Shown: positions 19,480-29,023 of the stretch, in pieces
How positions within the stretch are numbered: position 1 is the stretch's first letter
Layout: every line of letters starts with the position of its first letter
NCBI RefSeq assembly: GCF_022919215.1
Contig: NZ_CP095046.1
Coordinates: forward strand, 2,284,501-2,348,500
Length of the DNA stretch: 64,000 bases
Direction of reading: 5' to 3'
Origin: Hymenobacter cellulosilyticus
GTDB lineage: Bacteria; Bacteroidota; Bacteroidia; Cytophagales; Hymenobacteraceae
Position numbers and translations under genes: made by a program
Notes under the pieces: generated by a model
Database searches by the model: none
What the model was told of the DNA's origin: nothing
Seen by the model: the letters and a program-made list of their open reading frames with translations, nothing else

Positions 19480-20234
19480 GCGTGAATGAAGAATCATTTC
19501 AGTAGCTATACTGCCTTGCTGCGTTTTCCGGTAATGCACAGCAGCAAGCAGCGTGTACCGACAAATGAGGGCTTACTGTGACAGGCGTGAGGTGTGGCAG
19601 GCACAGCAATATTAGGACTACTGCCGATGTGCGAGAGTACGCACGCGGCCAGGTTTCGCTTTCCTGCGGAGACGGGTAGCTTTACGAAATTGTCTTTGCC
19701 TGATTTAGCAAAAACTCACCTCCTGCGACTTGCTAGCCGACCGGTACAGAAAAAGTAGGGGAGTGCGTCGGCAACCTGGATTGAGTTCACGCAAACGGCT
19801 CGATAAGCGAAAAGCGGGTCTGCTTCTGCGCGGTACGAACTGAGCGGGCGGTTAGGGCTGCGCAGCAGCACCAGTTTTATTCCAATTGCCCACACACCCA
19901 GGGTGAATAGGAGTGGACCGCCAGAAACGACTACAACAAGCCGAGATTCGGCTACGAATGCCTGCACGGGTCCCCTGGCCTTTGTGTAGTGCTTAAAACC
20001 CATGGCCTCCGGTTGATTCATCTTAGCGGGACACGCTGCCGCTTCCATTTAGACAGGTAACTTGCTCGCCTGGTCACTACATCAGGTGCTCAGATTGAGA
20101 AGCTAGCTAGAAAACCTTTCTGAGCGTCATGCCGGGCGTAGCTGATGAAAATTAAAATGTCCGCCGGCTGGCCCGTGCTGACAACCACCTGCCATGCGTG
20201 GCAATCCTGTATATTACTAACCTTGTTACCGCCT
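19480..20234. other. Intergenic region, no firmly supported gene
   Basis: About 750 bases between the terminator and the next exported protein. An open frame on minus (19716-20048, 110 codons) contains one hydrophobic stretch (GGPLLFTLGVWAIGIKLVLL) that could be a membrane segment, but there is no homologous family I recognise and the C-terminal half looks random. I leave it unannotated. Confidence 0.4.
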
Positions 20235-20987
20235 ATGTCCGCCTTTCGTTCTTATCGTACGCTGGCTCGTCTGCTGGTCGCGGCGTTGCCCGCTCTGGCC
20301 TTCCAGTGCGGCTGCGACGAATGCGCCGTGCCGTGCGCCGCGGAACCCGTGGGCCGCCTGCGCCTGCCTGCCCTGTCGCGAGCATGGCTGCCCGCTAGTC
20401 CGCCCGATTCCGTGCGGTTTGTCAATTCCAATGGCTTTCGGGCCACGCTCCGCCGTGTGCCACCGCTGACCACCGATTCGGTGCCCCTGTCCGCCCGCTT
20501 CGGCGATGTCAACCTCACTCGGCTGGAATACCCGCAGACCACCGGCTGTGGCCGGTTCTTCTGGGCCGAACGGCAGCGCCTGCGTTACCAGGGTCGCAAC
20601 CTCAACCTGACACTTACCTACGATCTTACTCGCGATGCGAGCGGCGACTACCCCTTTTACCGCCTGGCGTCGCCGAACCTGGAGCTAACGCAGGCGGTGG
20701 CCGATACCTTGCCCGACGCGGTGCTGGTAAACTTCAACGAGGCTGTACTGGCCACTTTCCCGGTGGTGCGCCGTCCTTACCGGACCGTCTTTTCGACGAG
20801 CTTTTCGGGCAGCGTGCGCTACCTCGACTCCGTGCGCGTGGCCGGCCAACTCGTACGTGGCGTGTACCAGTACCAGCGGCCCGCCACCAACACCAACGCT
20901 ATTGAGCTGCGCTCCCTGTACTTCGTGCCGGGCCAAGGAATTGTGGGCTTCACCTACACCAACGACGAGCAATGGGTGCGCTTCTAA
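20235..20987 (+). CDS. Exported protein of unknown function
   Basis: A 250-residue protein starting at the ATG at 20235, because a signal-peptide-like segment (RLLVAALPALAFQCGC) follows at once; an open frame extends upstream to 20145 without signal features. The CGC could be a lipobox, but the -3 residue is unusual. The rest is beta-rich with no family I recognise; near the end is LYFVPGQGIVGFTYTNDEQW. The stop codon lies inside the next gene (16-base overlap), so both are translated from one message. The next protein has a similar size and C-terminal pattern, which suggests a duplicated family. Function cannot be stated. Confidence 0.65.
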   Translation: MSAFRSYRTLARLLVAALPALAFQCGCDECAVPCAAEPVGRLRLPALSRAWLPASPPDSVRFVNSNGFRATLRRVPPLTTDSVPLSARFGDVNLTRLEYPQTTGCGRFFWAERQRLRYQGRNLNLTLTYDLTRDASGDYPFYRLASPNLELTQAVADTLPDAVLVNFNEAVLATFPVVRRPYRTVFSTSFSGSVRYLDSVRVAGQLVRGVYQYQRPATNTNAIELRSLYFVPGQGIVGFTYTNDEQWVRF

Positions 20988-21658
20988 CTCTAGGCCAGCG
21001 CGGGGCACTGCTCCTGCTGGTTGGTAGCAGTGCCTTGGGCAGTTGCAACCGCTGCCGGGAAGAAACAGTGAATTTACGCCTGGATGCGCCCTACGACCAC
21101 TACTTCGATGCCCGGCCGGAGCAGACGTTTAGCACCCCGCCGCTGGTAGTAGTGGCCCGTAGCAACAACGGTCTGACCGACAGCTTTCAGGGCGCAGCTG
21201 TGCGCGGCGGAAACTACCCTGAGCCCTTGTCTTACAACTGCACCCAGTACCAGGCCCAGAACCGCAGCCTCAACTACGCCTCGACGCTGTACGGCTACAC
21301 TTTCAAATTCAGTGTGCTGCAATACCGCGACGGGCCGCTGCTGGTAATAGACGACTATTCCCGCCTCAACGGCAGCGCCACGCGCCTGCGCTTCCACTTT
21401 GCCACGGGGGAGGCCGAGCCCATCGAGTACCGCGACGCGACGCAAGGGTTGGTAGCCAATGGGCCTCGGGCCACCGTCAGCGAGTTGCCCACGCTAACAG
21501 TAGGTAGCCGCACCTACAACTCCGTCTGGCGCCTGACTAACACCTACCTGGCGCAGTACGGCCCGGCTACTGCCGCCACGGTGTTCTACCTTTCGCCCAC
21601 GCACGGCCTCGTCCGCTTCGAGCAGCGCGACGGCACCGTGTGGGACCTAGCGCTGTAG
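20972..21658 (+). CDS. Lipoprotein of unknown function, probable paralogue of upstream gene
   Basis: A 228-residue protein that begins with a lipoprotein signal (LLLLVGSSALGSC; lipid-modified Cys at residue 25). The body is beta-rich, and the C-terminus VFYLSPTHGLVRFEQRDGTVW parallels the LYFVPGQGIVGF end of the gene before it, with which it overlaps by 16 bases. Family unknown to me. Probably exposed to the periplasm or on the outer membrane. Confidence 0.7.
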   Translation: MGALLTLGQRGALLLLVGSSALGSCNRCREETVNLRLDAPYDHYFDARPEQTFSTPPLVVVARSNNGLTDSFQGAAVRGGNYPEPLSYNCTQYQAQNRSLNYASTLYGYTFKFSVLQYRDGPLLVIDDYSRLNGSATRLRFHFATGEAEPIEYRDATQGLVANGPRATVSELPTLTVGSRTYNSVWRLTNTYLAQYGPATAATVFYLSPTHGLVRFEQRDGTVWDLAL

Positions 21659-21809
21659 TCCTGACCCGCGCCGGCGAAGCGGATGCCCGGGCGGTTCCGT
21701 CCCGACTAGACATTAGAACGCCTTATGGGAGAGCAAGGCTCTGCTAAGTATGTTCATAGAAACCGTCAGATTACCGAAACGCGGATATGTCGGCAACAGG
21801 AATTTTACG

Positions 21810-22238
21810 ATGACCACGCGCCATAAAAATCGAAAAACAATCTATTTGCTAGTGGCCCTGTTTGTCTTCGTCGGCGTTCATTATGCCCTTGCAATCGCCT
21901 ATAACGGCAGCTACACGTACGTGAAGAACAATTACCAGGACGCCGAATTTGGTCTGTTCGCCTACCAAATGACCCTGCTTTCTATTACGGGGGTAATGGG
22001 AATAGCCTTCTGCCGCACTGCCCTACTTCGGGTCTTGTTCGGGCTGCTGCCGGTTCCCAATGGCTTGTTTTTGGCAGCACTCTCTGCGGCGTACCAAGTC
22101 AATTCCGGCCCGAGCTTTGTCTCTTTACAGAATTACCACGACTATCTTCTTTTGCTACCCTTCGCCGTGGACGCGCTGCTACTGGCAATATTCGTCAACC
22201 TACTTAGTGAGTGGTTCAATGAAGAACGAGCGAGCTAA
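21810..22238 (+). CDS. Small integral membrane protein of unknown function
   Basis: A 142-residue protein with about four predicted membrane segments: IYLLVALFVFVGVHYALAIA near 12-31, a second near 52-70, a third near 74-92, and a fourth near 110-130. The ATG at 21810 (MTTRHKNRK) gives a basic N-terminus directly before the first helix, so it is preferred to the open-frame start at 21750. No enzyme motif is visible. Topology is read from hydrophobicity only. Confidence 0.55.
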   Translation: MTTRHKNRKTIYLLVALFVFVGVHYALAIAYNGSYTYVKNNYQDAEFGLFAYQMTLLSITGVMGIAFCRTALLRVLFGLLPVPNGLFLAALSAAYQVNSGPSFVSLQNYHDYLLLLPFAVDALLLAIFVNLLSEWFNEERAS

Positions 22239-22594
22239 CCCGGCTCGACTACTTAGTCCGCACGGCACTACATCGCGTCGACATAAGAGCAGACTTACCC
22301 CTTTAAGCGTTCGGCAAAAGGGTCATTAATGTTAACATGAGCCATGTGCGCCGCTCAACGTGCTATAGCTTCTTTTTCTGAGAGACCACCAATAATGCTA
22401 AAAAGCATTTGAGCCATAAGCCGGAACGCTTTAATAAATGGGGGTAAGGACAAGGCCCTAGGAGGTTTGAAAAAAGCTATGGTGATATAATTTCTCCTAT
22501 TCTAAGTTTGTCCCGGCAGCGTCGGATGCTTCGGCTGCCCCTGCCAAAACGGCCGCCCTCCAACTCCGGCCCGAAGTGTGACGTAGCTCCTGCT
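22239..22594. other. Intergenic region with promoter element, no gene
   Basis: About 355 bases, more AT-rich toward 22460-22510. It includes a TAnnTTTG element at 22503-22510 that probably serves the ABC exporter. No gene or strong hairpin with T-run was seen. Confidence 0.5.
22503..22510 (+). promoter_or_regulatory. TAnnTTTG promoter element upstream of ABC exporter
   Basis: TAAGTTTG matches the Bacteroidota -7 consensus TAnnTTTG. Transcription would start about 80 bases before the ABC start codon. No convincing -33 TTG was found at the usual spacing. Confidence 0.4.
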
Positions 22595-24466
22595 ATGTCC
22601 TGGTTATCCAAAAAATTTGCGAAAATATCGGCCAAGCGGCCCCGGCCCGATGGTAAGCCGGCCCTGAGTGTGCGGGAGCGGGTGTCGGCCCTGAAAAACC
22701 TGCCCGAGTTTCTGCGCCTGATCTGGGAAACCAGCCCATCACTCACTCTGGGCAACATTGTGCTGCGCCTGCTGCGGGCGGCCTTGCCGGTAGCCATGCT
22801 CTATGTGGCCCGCCTGATTCTGGATACCATTATCGGCCTTTCGCGCCAGCCGGGCGGCTCCCTAACGCCCGTTATCGGGCTGGTGGGCCTGGAGTTCGGC
22901 TTGGCTATTCTCTCCGATGTGCTGGGCCGGGGCGTGGCCTTGCTCGACTCTTTGCTCGGCGACCTGTTTGCCAACCGCTCCTCGGTGCGCCTGATGGAGC
23001 ACGCTGGGCAACTCGACCTCGACCAGTTCGAAGACAGCGTGTTCTACGACAAGCTCGAACGGGCCCGCCGCCAGACCCTTTCCCGCACCGTGCTTATGTC
23101 GCAGGTACTGTCTCAGGCCCAGGACATGATTACGATGCTGTTTCTGGCCGTGGGGCTGGCCGCCTTCAATCCGTGGCTGCTGTTGCTGCTCCTGGTGGCC
23201 GTGGTGCCGGCGTTTTTGGGCGAGTCCCACTTCAATGAGCGCAGTTACTCACTGGTGCACAGCTGGACGCCCGAACGGCGGGAGTTGGACTACCTGCGCC
23301 AGACTGGAGCTAGCGACGAGACGGCCAAGGAAGTGAAGATTTTTGGCCTGTCAGGCTTTCTGATTGAGCGGTTCCGGACCTTGTCGGACGAGTTTTATCA
23401 GAAGAACAAAGCCCTGGTAGTGCGGCGCGCCGGCTGGGGCGCCTTGTTTGCGGCCGTGGGCGCGGGCGGATACTATGCGGCTTACCTCTACATCATTGCC
23501 CAGGCCGTGCGGGGTGGTATTTCCATCGGGCAGCTCACGTTTCTGGCGGGCTCTTTCGCCCGGATGCGGGGCTTGCTGGAAGGCATCCTAAGCCGGTTCA
23601 GCAGTGTGGCTGAAGGCGCGTTGTACCTGCAGGACTTCTTCGATTTCTTCCACCTGCAACCCCGAATTACACGGGCTGAAGGCCAAGCGGTACGCCCTTT
23701 CCCGCGGCCCATCCGCATTGGTTTTGAGTTTGAGAATGTGGGCTTTCAATACCGGGGCTCCAGCAAATGGGCCATTCGCAACCTGAACTTCACCTTGCGC
23801 GCCGGCGAGAAGTTGGCGTTGGTGGGCGAAAACGGGGCCGGCAAAACTACGCTGGTCAAGCTGCTCTCCCGCCTCTACGACCCCTCGGAAGGCCGCATCC
23901 TGCTCGACGGGCACGATTTGCGCGAGTACGACCCGGCCGAGCTGCGCCAGGAAATCGGCGTGATTTTCCAGGACTTCGTGCGGTTTCAGCTCTCGGCCAG
24001 CCAGAACCTGGCCGTGGGCCGCATCGAGGAAAAGGAAAACCAGGAGCGGATTCAGTCGGCCGCGGCCCAGAGCCTGGCCGATACCGTGATTAAAAAGCTG
24101 CCCGGTGGCTACGAGCAAATGATTGGCCGCCGCTTTGCCGGAGGCGTCGATTTGAGCGGGGGCGAGTGGCAGAAAATAGCCCTGGGCCGGGCCTACATGC
24201 GCGACGCCCAGCTGCTGATTCTGGACGAGCCCACCGCCGCCCTCGACGCCCGGGCCGAGCACGAGGTATTCCAGCGCTTCGCCGACCTGACCCAGGGCAA
24301 GACGGCCGTGCTCATTTCGCACCGCTTCAGCACCGTGCGCATGGCCGACCGGATTCTGGTCATTGAGAACGGGCAGTTTGTTGAAATTGGCTCCCACGAG
24401 GAACTGTTGGGCCGCAACGGACGCTACGCTGAGCTCTTTGCCCTGCAGGCCGCGGGCTACCGGTAA
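22595..24466 (+). CDS. ABC transporter, fused membrane and ATP-binding domains (exporter type)
   Basis: A 623-residue half-transporter. The membrane domain covers about 50-330 with several hydrophobic helices. The ATP-binding domain (about 355-620) has Walker A GENGAGKTT (411-419), signature LSGGEWQ near 520, Walker B LLILDEP near 541 and the H-loop in LISHRFSTV. The LSGGEWQ form and short cytosolic lead resemble the MsbA/LmrA-like exporters found next to unrelated genes in Bacteroidota. The start at 22595 (MSWLSKKF) is preferred because the open frame before it reads low-complexity sequence overlapping the promoter element. The substrate is unknown; lipid, peptide or drug export are all possible. 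Confidence 0.88.
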   Translation: MSWLSKKFAKISAKRPRPDGKPALSVRERVSALKNLPEFLRLIWETSPSLTLGNIVLRLLRAALPVAMLYVARLILDTIIGLSRQPGGSLTPVIGLVGLEFGLAILSDVLGRGVALLDSLLGDLFANRSSVRLMEHAGQLDLDQFEDSVFYDKLERARRQTLSRTVLMSQVLSQAQDMITMLFLAVGLAAFNPWLLLLLLVAVVPAFLGESHFNERSYSLVHSWTPERRELDYLRQTGASDETAKEVKIFGLSGFLIERFRTLSDEFYQKNKALVVRRAGWGALFAAVGAGGYYAAYLYIIAQAVRGGISIGQLTFLAGSFARMRGLLEGILSRFSSVAEGALYLQDFFDFFHLQPRITRAEGQAVRPFPRPIRIGFEFENVGFQYRGSSKWAIRNLNFTLRAGEKLALVGENGAGKTTLVKLLSRLYDPSEGRILLDGHDLREYDPAELRQEIGVIFQDFVRFQLSASQNLAVGRIEEKENQERIQSAAAQSLADTVIKKLPGGYEQMIGRRFAGGVDLSGGEWQKIALGRAYMRDAQLLILDEPTAALDARAEHEVFQRFADLTQGKTAVLISHRFSTVRMADRILVIENGQFVEIGSHEELLGRNGRYAELFALQAAGYR

Positions 24467-24612
24467 GATCCAACTGCCGGACTGTAACCCCGCTCAGGAA
24501 GGCGGCAGGGGCATTAGCAATTTTTTTTGCGAGTTTTTTGGCGCTCAGCCAATACATAAGGAGTTAGGATGTCGTATCTTAGAAAGACCATCACCCAAGG
24601 TATTTGCTGCGC

Positions 24613-25200
24613 ATGAAACTGACTTCTACCCTGCTTCTGGGCGTGAGCCTGGCTCTTTCCGGCTGTTTTGCGGCCCGGGAGGCTCGTATCGAGTCTGATT
24701 ATAGTTATACCGGCAATTTCCGCCGCTACCGCACCTACGAATTCGTCACGGGCCAGGGCCTGGCGGCCGATACGAGCAAGTTGGGCGAGGTGCTGCGCGA
24801 CGCCATCCGGACGCGCATGCGGGTTCAGGGCTACAAACCGGCCCGCAACCGGCCCGATCTGCTGGTAATGTTTCGCCTGTTTGAGGGGGATATGGCCTTC
24901 CGCGGCTACGCCCAGGAAGATATGACCCGCTGGATGACCACTGGTATGGTAGAAGACGACGAAACGCCCAAGGACGTGCGCCAGGGCTACCAGCCGGTCC
25001 GCATGATTATGGCCGAAGGCACGTTGCTGGTTACCCTGATTGACAACCGTACCAACCGGGCCGTGTGGAATGGGTATGCTTCGGGCGTGACGGTGCCGCC
25101 CGGGCCCCAGGGCGAAATGGTGCTGCGCCGCTCCGTGCGCTCCATTTTCGACCAATACCACGTCTTTACTGAAGGCTACCTCGATGGCGCCAGCCAGTAG
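24613..25200 (+). CDS. DUF4136-like lipoprotein
   Basis: A 195-residue protein with a lipoprotein signal (STLLLGVSLALSGC, lipid-modified Cys near 18). The layout, with a YRTYEF strand after the signal, an I...L...GY segment (DAIRTRMRVQGYKPA), a central DLLVMF strand and VTLIDNRTNRAVWNG near the end, matches the DUF4136 family of periplasmic lipoproteins. Function unknown. The ATG at 24613 starts the signal peptide; an in-frame TTG at 24604 is less likely. It follows the ABC exporter by 146 bases. Confidence 0.75.
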   Translation: MKLTSTLLLGVSLALSGCFAAREARIESDYSYTGNFRRYRTYEFVTGQGLAADTSKLGEVLRDAIRTRMRVQGYKPARNRPDLLVMFRLFEGDMAFRGYAQEDMTRWMTTGMVEDDETPKDVRQGYQPVRMIMAEGTLLVTLIDNRTNRAVWNGYASGVTVPPGPQGEMVLRRSVRSIFDQYHVFTEGYLDGASQ

Positions 25201-25226
25201 TAGGGAATAAGGGAACAGGTAAGTAG

Positions 25227-25319
25227 AACGTCATTCCGAACAAAGTGAGGAATCTTGCGTGCAATGGTAATTAAGTTACTACTGCACACAAGATGTCTCT
25301 CCAGGTTCGACATGACGTT
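25227..25319. repeat. Imperfect palindromic repeat element (outer type)
   Basis: Two 36-base arms (25227-25262 and 25284-25319) are imperfect inverted copies, sharing AACGTCAT at the ends, a CGAAC block and ATCTTG.GTGC near the loop. A related arm pair occurs at 28791-28993 in this window, so it is a dispersed REP-like repeat. It lies between two convergent genes and could act as a weak terminator. Confidence 0.75.
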
Positions 25320-25352
25320 CTTTTTGCGCAGCCAAAGCAGAAAGTTTTCTTT

Positions 25353-26404
25353 TCAGCTACCCGCGTTGCGCACCTGAATTAGTTCGGCCGCTACGCTAAT
25401 GGCAATTTCCTCGGGCGTGCGGCTGTGAATTGGCAGGCCGATGGGGGCGCGCAGATGCGCCAGATCAGCTGCTGAGTAACCTGACGCGCGCAGGCTGCCC
25501 AGCAGCTCTTTTATTTTGGCCGCGCTGCCCATCAGGCCCAGATACTTCACCTGGTGACCTAGTAGCTGGCGCAATGCCACTTCGTCGGGCCGGTAGCCGA
25601 AGGTCATAATCACCACGTATTGATTTGGCCCTTGGGCTACCTGTTCAGCCAGCGTGTTGTACTGCACCGTGCGCTTGTGGTGGGCATAAGGGTTCTGCTG
25701 GTGCGTATTTAAGCCGGCCCGGTCGTCGAGCACGGTGATTTCGAAGTCGAGCGTGGCGGCCACCCGCGACAAGGCCAAGGCCACGTGCCCGCCGCCCACA
25801 ATGGTTAGCGCGTCGCGAAACCCGAGCTGCTCCCGGTACTCCCAGTTGGGGCCGCTGCGGTAGTGATAAAAGCTGGAGCCCGAATCAGCCGCGTCCACGG
25901 CCAGCCCGGCTGACGTAAGGCGCAACGTAGCCCGCTGGTACTGCTGCAGGGCCATTAGTACGGCTTCTACTGCGGCTATGTGGGCAGGCGGCACGGGGTA
26001 GAGTAGCAACATCTGCTCGCCCGAGCAGATCATGCCGGAGCGGTCCTCGGAAGCTTCCTTGCGGTGAATCTGGGGCGGATAAGCGCTTGGTCGTGGCCTT
26101 CCAGCATCCGGGCCCGGGCCAGTCCCACAAACTTGTGCTCCATAATACCGCCGCCGATGGAGCCCGCCATGTCCTCGGTCGACACACTCATCTTAAAGCC
26201 CTGGCGGCCAGGGCTGCTACCCGTGCTGCTCAGCACGCAGAGCAACGTCACGGGCTGCTGCTGCCGTAAGCTGGCGGCCACGTGTTGCCACACCGGAAAG
26301 TCGCGCGGGAGGGAAGGGGTAGTGGAAAAATGCTCCACGAATGGGTTCTGAAAGTAAAAGCCAGTGCCGCCCGCCTTTGCAAAAAGGCTAGCCGCACTGG
26401 CCAA
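25353..26404 (-). CDS. xdhC: XdhC/CoxI-family molybdenum cofactor insertion protein (one break)
   Basis: The reconstructed protein has about 350 residues. The N-terminal half has LLCVLSSTGSSPGRQGFKM and GSIGGGIMEHK, the XdhC/CoxI domain; the C-terminal half has LTIVGGGHVALALSR, a Rossmann-like XdhC C-terminal domain, and ends near IHSRTPEEIAISVAAELI. XdhC proteins bind the Mo cofactor and help sulfurate and insert it into xanthine dehydrogenase. One C is missing on the coding strand at the run 26072-26075; restoring it joins HDQALIRP to QIHRKEASEDRSG. The start is a TTG at 26404, 9 bases after the xdhB stop; no ATG fits better. Third gene of the xdh group. Confidence 0.85.
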
Positions 26405-26413
26405 AGTAAACGA

Positions 26414-28712
26414 CTACGCCACCGTGGCCCGGGGCGCCAACTGCACGACTTCCTCAACTACCCCGGCGGGGTAGAGATTGAGCAGTGCTTTTTCGGGGGT
26501 AATCGGGGCCGAAAACGCGGGGCGGTGGCTGGGCCGGAAGGCGCTGATGGCGTCGCGCACCGCGAAGTAGGCCCCGATGCCGTACATCAGTGGCGGCTCC
26601 CCACAGCCTTGGACCGCAGGATGGCCCGCGGGTGGCCGGGCGTGTCGAGGAAGTGTACGTCGATGCGCTGGGGCACTGAGTACAGGTCCGGGATTTTGTA
26701 GCTGTTGAGCGAATTGCTGAGCAGGCGGCCTTCCTCGTTGTAAATCAGCTCTTCCATCGTCATCCAGCCAATGCCCTGCACCGCGCCGCCCTCAATCTGG
26801 CCCTGGTCGATGGCCGGGTGCATGCTTTCCCCGAAGTCGTGCACGATGCGCAGCGCGTCGAAAGTATAGGTGCCACGCAAACAGTCGAGCGTGACGGTGG
26901 TGTAGGCCGTGCCGTACACGTGGTAGGCAAACGGATAGCCCTGGTTCTTGACCGGGTCGAAGTGAATATCGGGGGTGGCGTAATGGGCGTTTTCGGTCAG
27001 GTTGACCCGCCTCCAGTACGCCGACGACACCAGCTTTTCCCAATTCGTATCGGCCGGAATGCCGGCGGCCAGCACTTCCTCATCCCGGATTTCTAGCCCT
27101 TCATAGTTGAGCGTGTATTCCAGCACCGCGTGGCGCAAAAGCCGCTCCCGTAAGGTCTCACAGGCCATTTGGGTGGCTTTGCCGTTTAGGTCGGCGGTGG
27201 CGCTGGCCGCCGACGGGGAGGTATTGGCCACCCGCGTGGTATTCGTCGATTCCACCTTCACCCGACTGGGCGAAATACCCAGCGTTTGGGCCGCTACCTG
27301 GGCAATTTTGGTGTTTACGCCCTGACCCATTTCCACGGCGCCGGTACTTACGCCCACCGAGCCGTCGGTGTAGATGTGCACCAGAGCCCGGGCCTGGTTC
27401 ATGGCGGTTTTGGTAAAGGAAATGCCAAAGCAGATGGGCATAACCGAAAGCCCCTTTTTCAGGCGCTCATTCTGCTGGTTAAAGGCGTCTACTTCCTGGC
27501 GCAGCTTGGGCAAATCGTAGAGCTTGGCGGCCGTGTCCCAGGCCAGCTCGGCGTTGCACATTTCAGCTGGCTGCCGGTACGAGAACAGGTCGTTTTCGCG
27601 CAGCAGGTTGCGGCGCTGAATCTCGCTGGGCGAAACCCCGAGTGTCTCGGCTGCCTTCACAATGGCCGACTCCATCACGAACATGCCCTGCGGCCCGCCG
27701 AAGCCGCGGAAAGCGGTATTAGGCGGCAAATTGGTGCGGCAGCTGTAGGCCGTGGCCCGCACGTTGGGCACAAAATAGGCGTTGGTGGCGTGAAATAGCG
27801 TGCGTTCCAGCACCGCCGGCGACAAGTCGGCCGCGGCTCCGGCGTTCTGGTAGAAGGTAACTTCGTATGCCAGAATCCGCAGGTTTTCGTCGAGGCCAAT
27901 GCGGAAGTCGGAGCTGTAGGGGTGGCGCTTGCCGGTCATGCGCATGTCGGCCATCCGATCCAGCACGAGCTTCACGGGGCGGCGCACCACGAAAGCGCCC
28001 AGGGCGGCCAAAGCGCCCCAGGGTGTGGCCTGGTCTTCCTTGCCGCCAAAGCCCCACCCAGGCGCGTCACGTCTACTTCCACCTGGTGCATACCAATACC
28101 CAGCACGTGGGCCGTGTGGCGCTGCACGGCCGTGGGCCCCTGGGTAGAGGAGATGATGCGGACACCGCCCATTTCGGTCGGGAAAGCGTAAGCGCCCTGC
28201 GTTTCGATGTAGAGGTGTTCCTGCCCGCCCGACTCCGCTTCGCCCTCAAAAATATGGGCGCACTGGCTCCAAACTGCTTCCGGGTCGCCGAGGCTGAAGG
28301 TGCGCGGCGGCACAATTAGCTCACCCTGGGCCGCGGCTACGCGTGGGTCGGTGATGATGGGCAGCGGGTCAATATCGACGCGGATCAGGGCCAGGGCAGC
28401 ATGGGCCTGGTGCTCGGTGTCGGCCAGCACCAGGGCTACGGGCTGCCCGCGGAAGTGCACGTGGCCCTCGGCCAGCAGGGGCTCGTCGGGCACGATGCCG
28501 CCAATCTGGTTTTCGCCGGGAATGTCGGCCGCCGTCAGAATGCGGTACACGCCGGGCACATTCAGGGCCTCCGTCAGGTCGAGGCCGTTGAGCACACCGT
28601 GGGCTAGCGGCGACTCGAACACGGCCGCGTGCAGGGTGCCTTGCTGCACCGGAACATCATCCAAATATTGGGATTCGCCGCGCACGTGGCGCACCGGGTC
28701 GAGGTGATTCAT
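26414..28712 (-). CDS. xdhB: Xanthine dehydrogenase molybdopterin-binding subunit (two breaks)
   Basis: The reconstructed protein has about 766 residues, normal for XdhB. Features: an N-terminal SPLAHG segment, the GGGFGGKE molybdopterin motif, RAFGGPQGMF, and near the C-terminus the QIEGGAVQGIGW segment, which holds the catalytic Glu of the family. It catalyses hydroxylation of hypoxanthine and xanthine together with XdhA. Two one-base losses on the coding strand, at runs 28052-28055 and 26599-26602, break the frame; correcting the second gives KAVGEPPLMYGIGAYFAVRDAI and extends the protein to a TAG at 26414. It lies 311 bases after xdhA; that gap holds a nested repeat. An aldehyde or other purine oxidase activity is possible, but the XdhC neighbour supports xanthine dehydrogenase. 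Confidence 0.88.
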
Positions 28713-28790
28713 GGGAAGAATAGTCAGGAAGAAAAGCAGGCGGGTGGAAGCCGCTGTTCAAAGAGAGTTTAATTCAAAGCAGGTCGGAAT

Positions 28791-28993
28791 GTCATTCCGA
28801 GTGCAGCGAAGCAGAGTCGAGGAATCTCGCGTGCTGACGTTGTTGGAAAAGGAACGTCATGCTGAGCGAAGTCGAAGCATCTCTACCGCAATGCTATTCA
28901 ATTAGTAACACAACAAAACAGTAGAGATGCTTCGCGGGGCTCAGCATGACGATTACCAAAGCACGCAAGATGCCTTGCAGGGCTCGACATGAC
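28791..28993. repeat. Nested palindromic repeats between xdhA and xdhB
   Basis: The outer arms (28791-28835 and 28960-28993) belong to the same type as the element at 25227-25319: GTCATTCCGAG...GAATCTCGCGTGCT against GCACGCAAGAT...CTCGACATGAC. In their loop sits a second hairpin: AACGTCATGCTGAGCG...AGCATCTCTAC (28853-28886) against GTAGAGATGCTTCG...CTCAGCATGACG (28921-28951). The inner hairpin appears to have been inserted into the loop of the outer element. Confidence 0.8.
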
Positions 28994-29023
28994 GGGCTGC
29001 TAGTGACGTTCTGGGCTAGCCCG

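Noticed and set aside
19716..20048. 110-codon open frame on minus with a hydrophobic stretch
   Set aside because: One possible membrane helix only; the rest appears random, and no family was recognised.
25227..28993. CRISPR array or insertion sequence
   Set aside because: The repeats are inverted rather than direct, without regular spacers; no transposase gene is present in the window.
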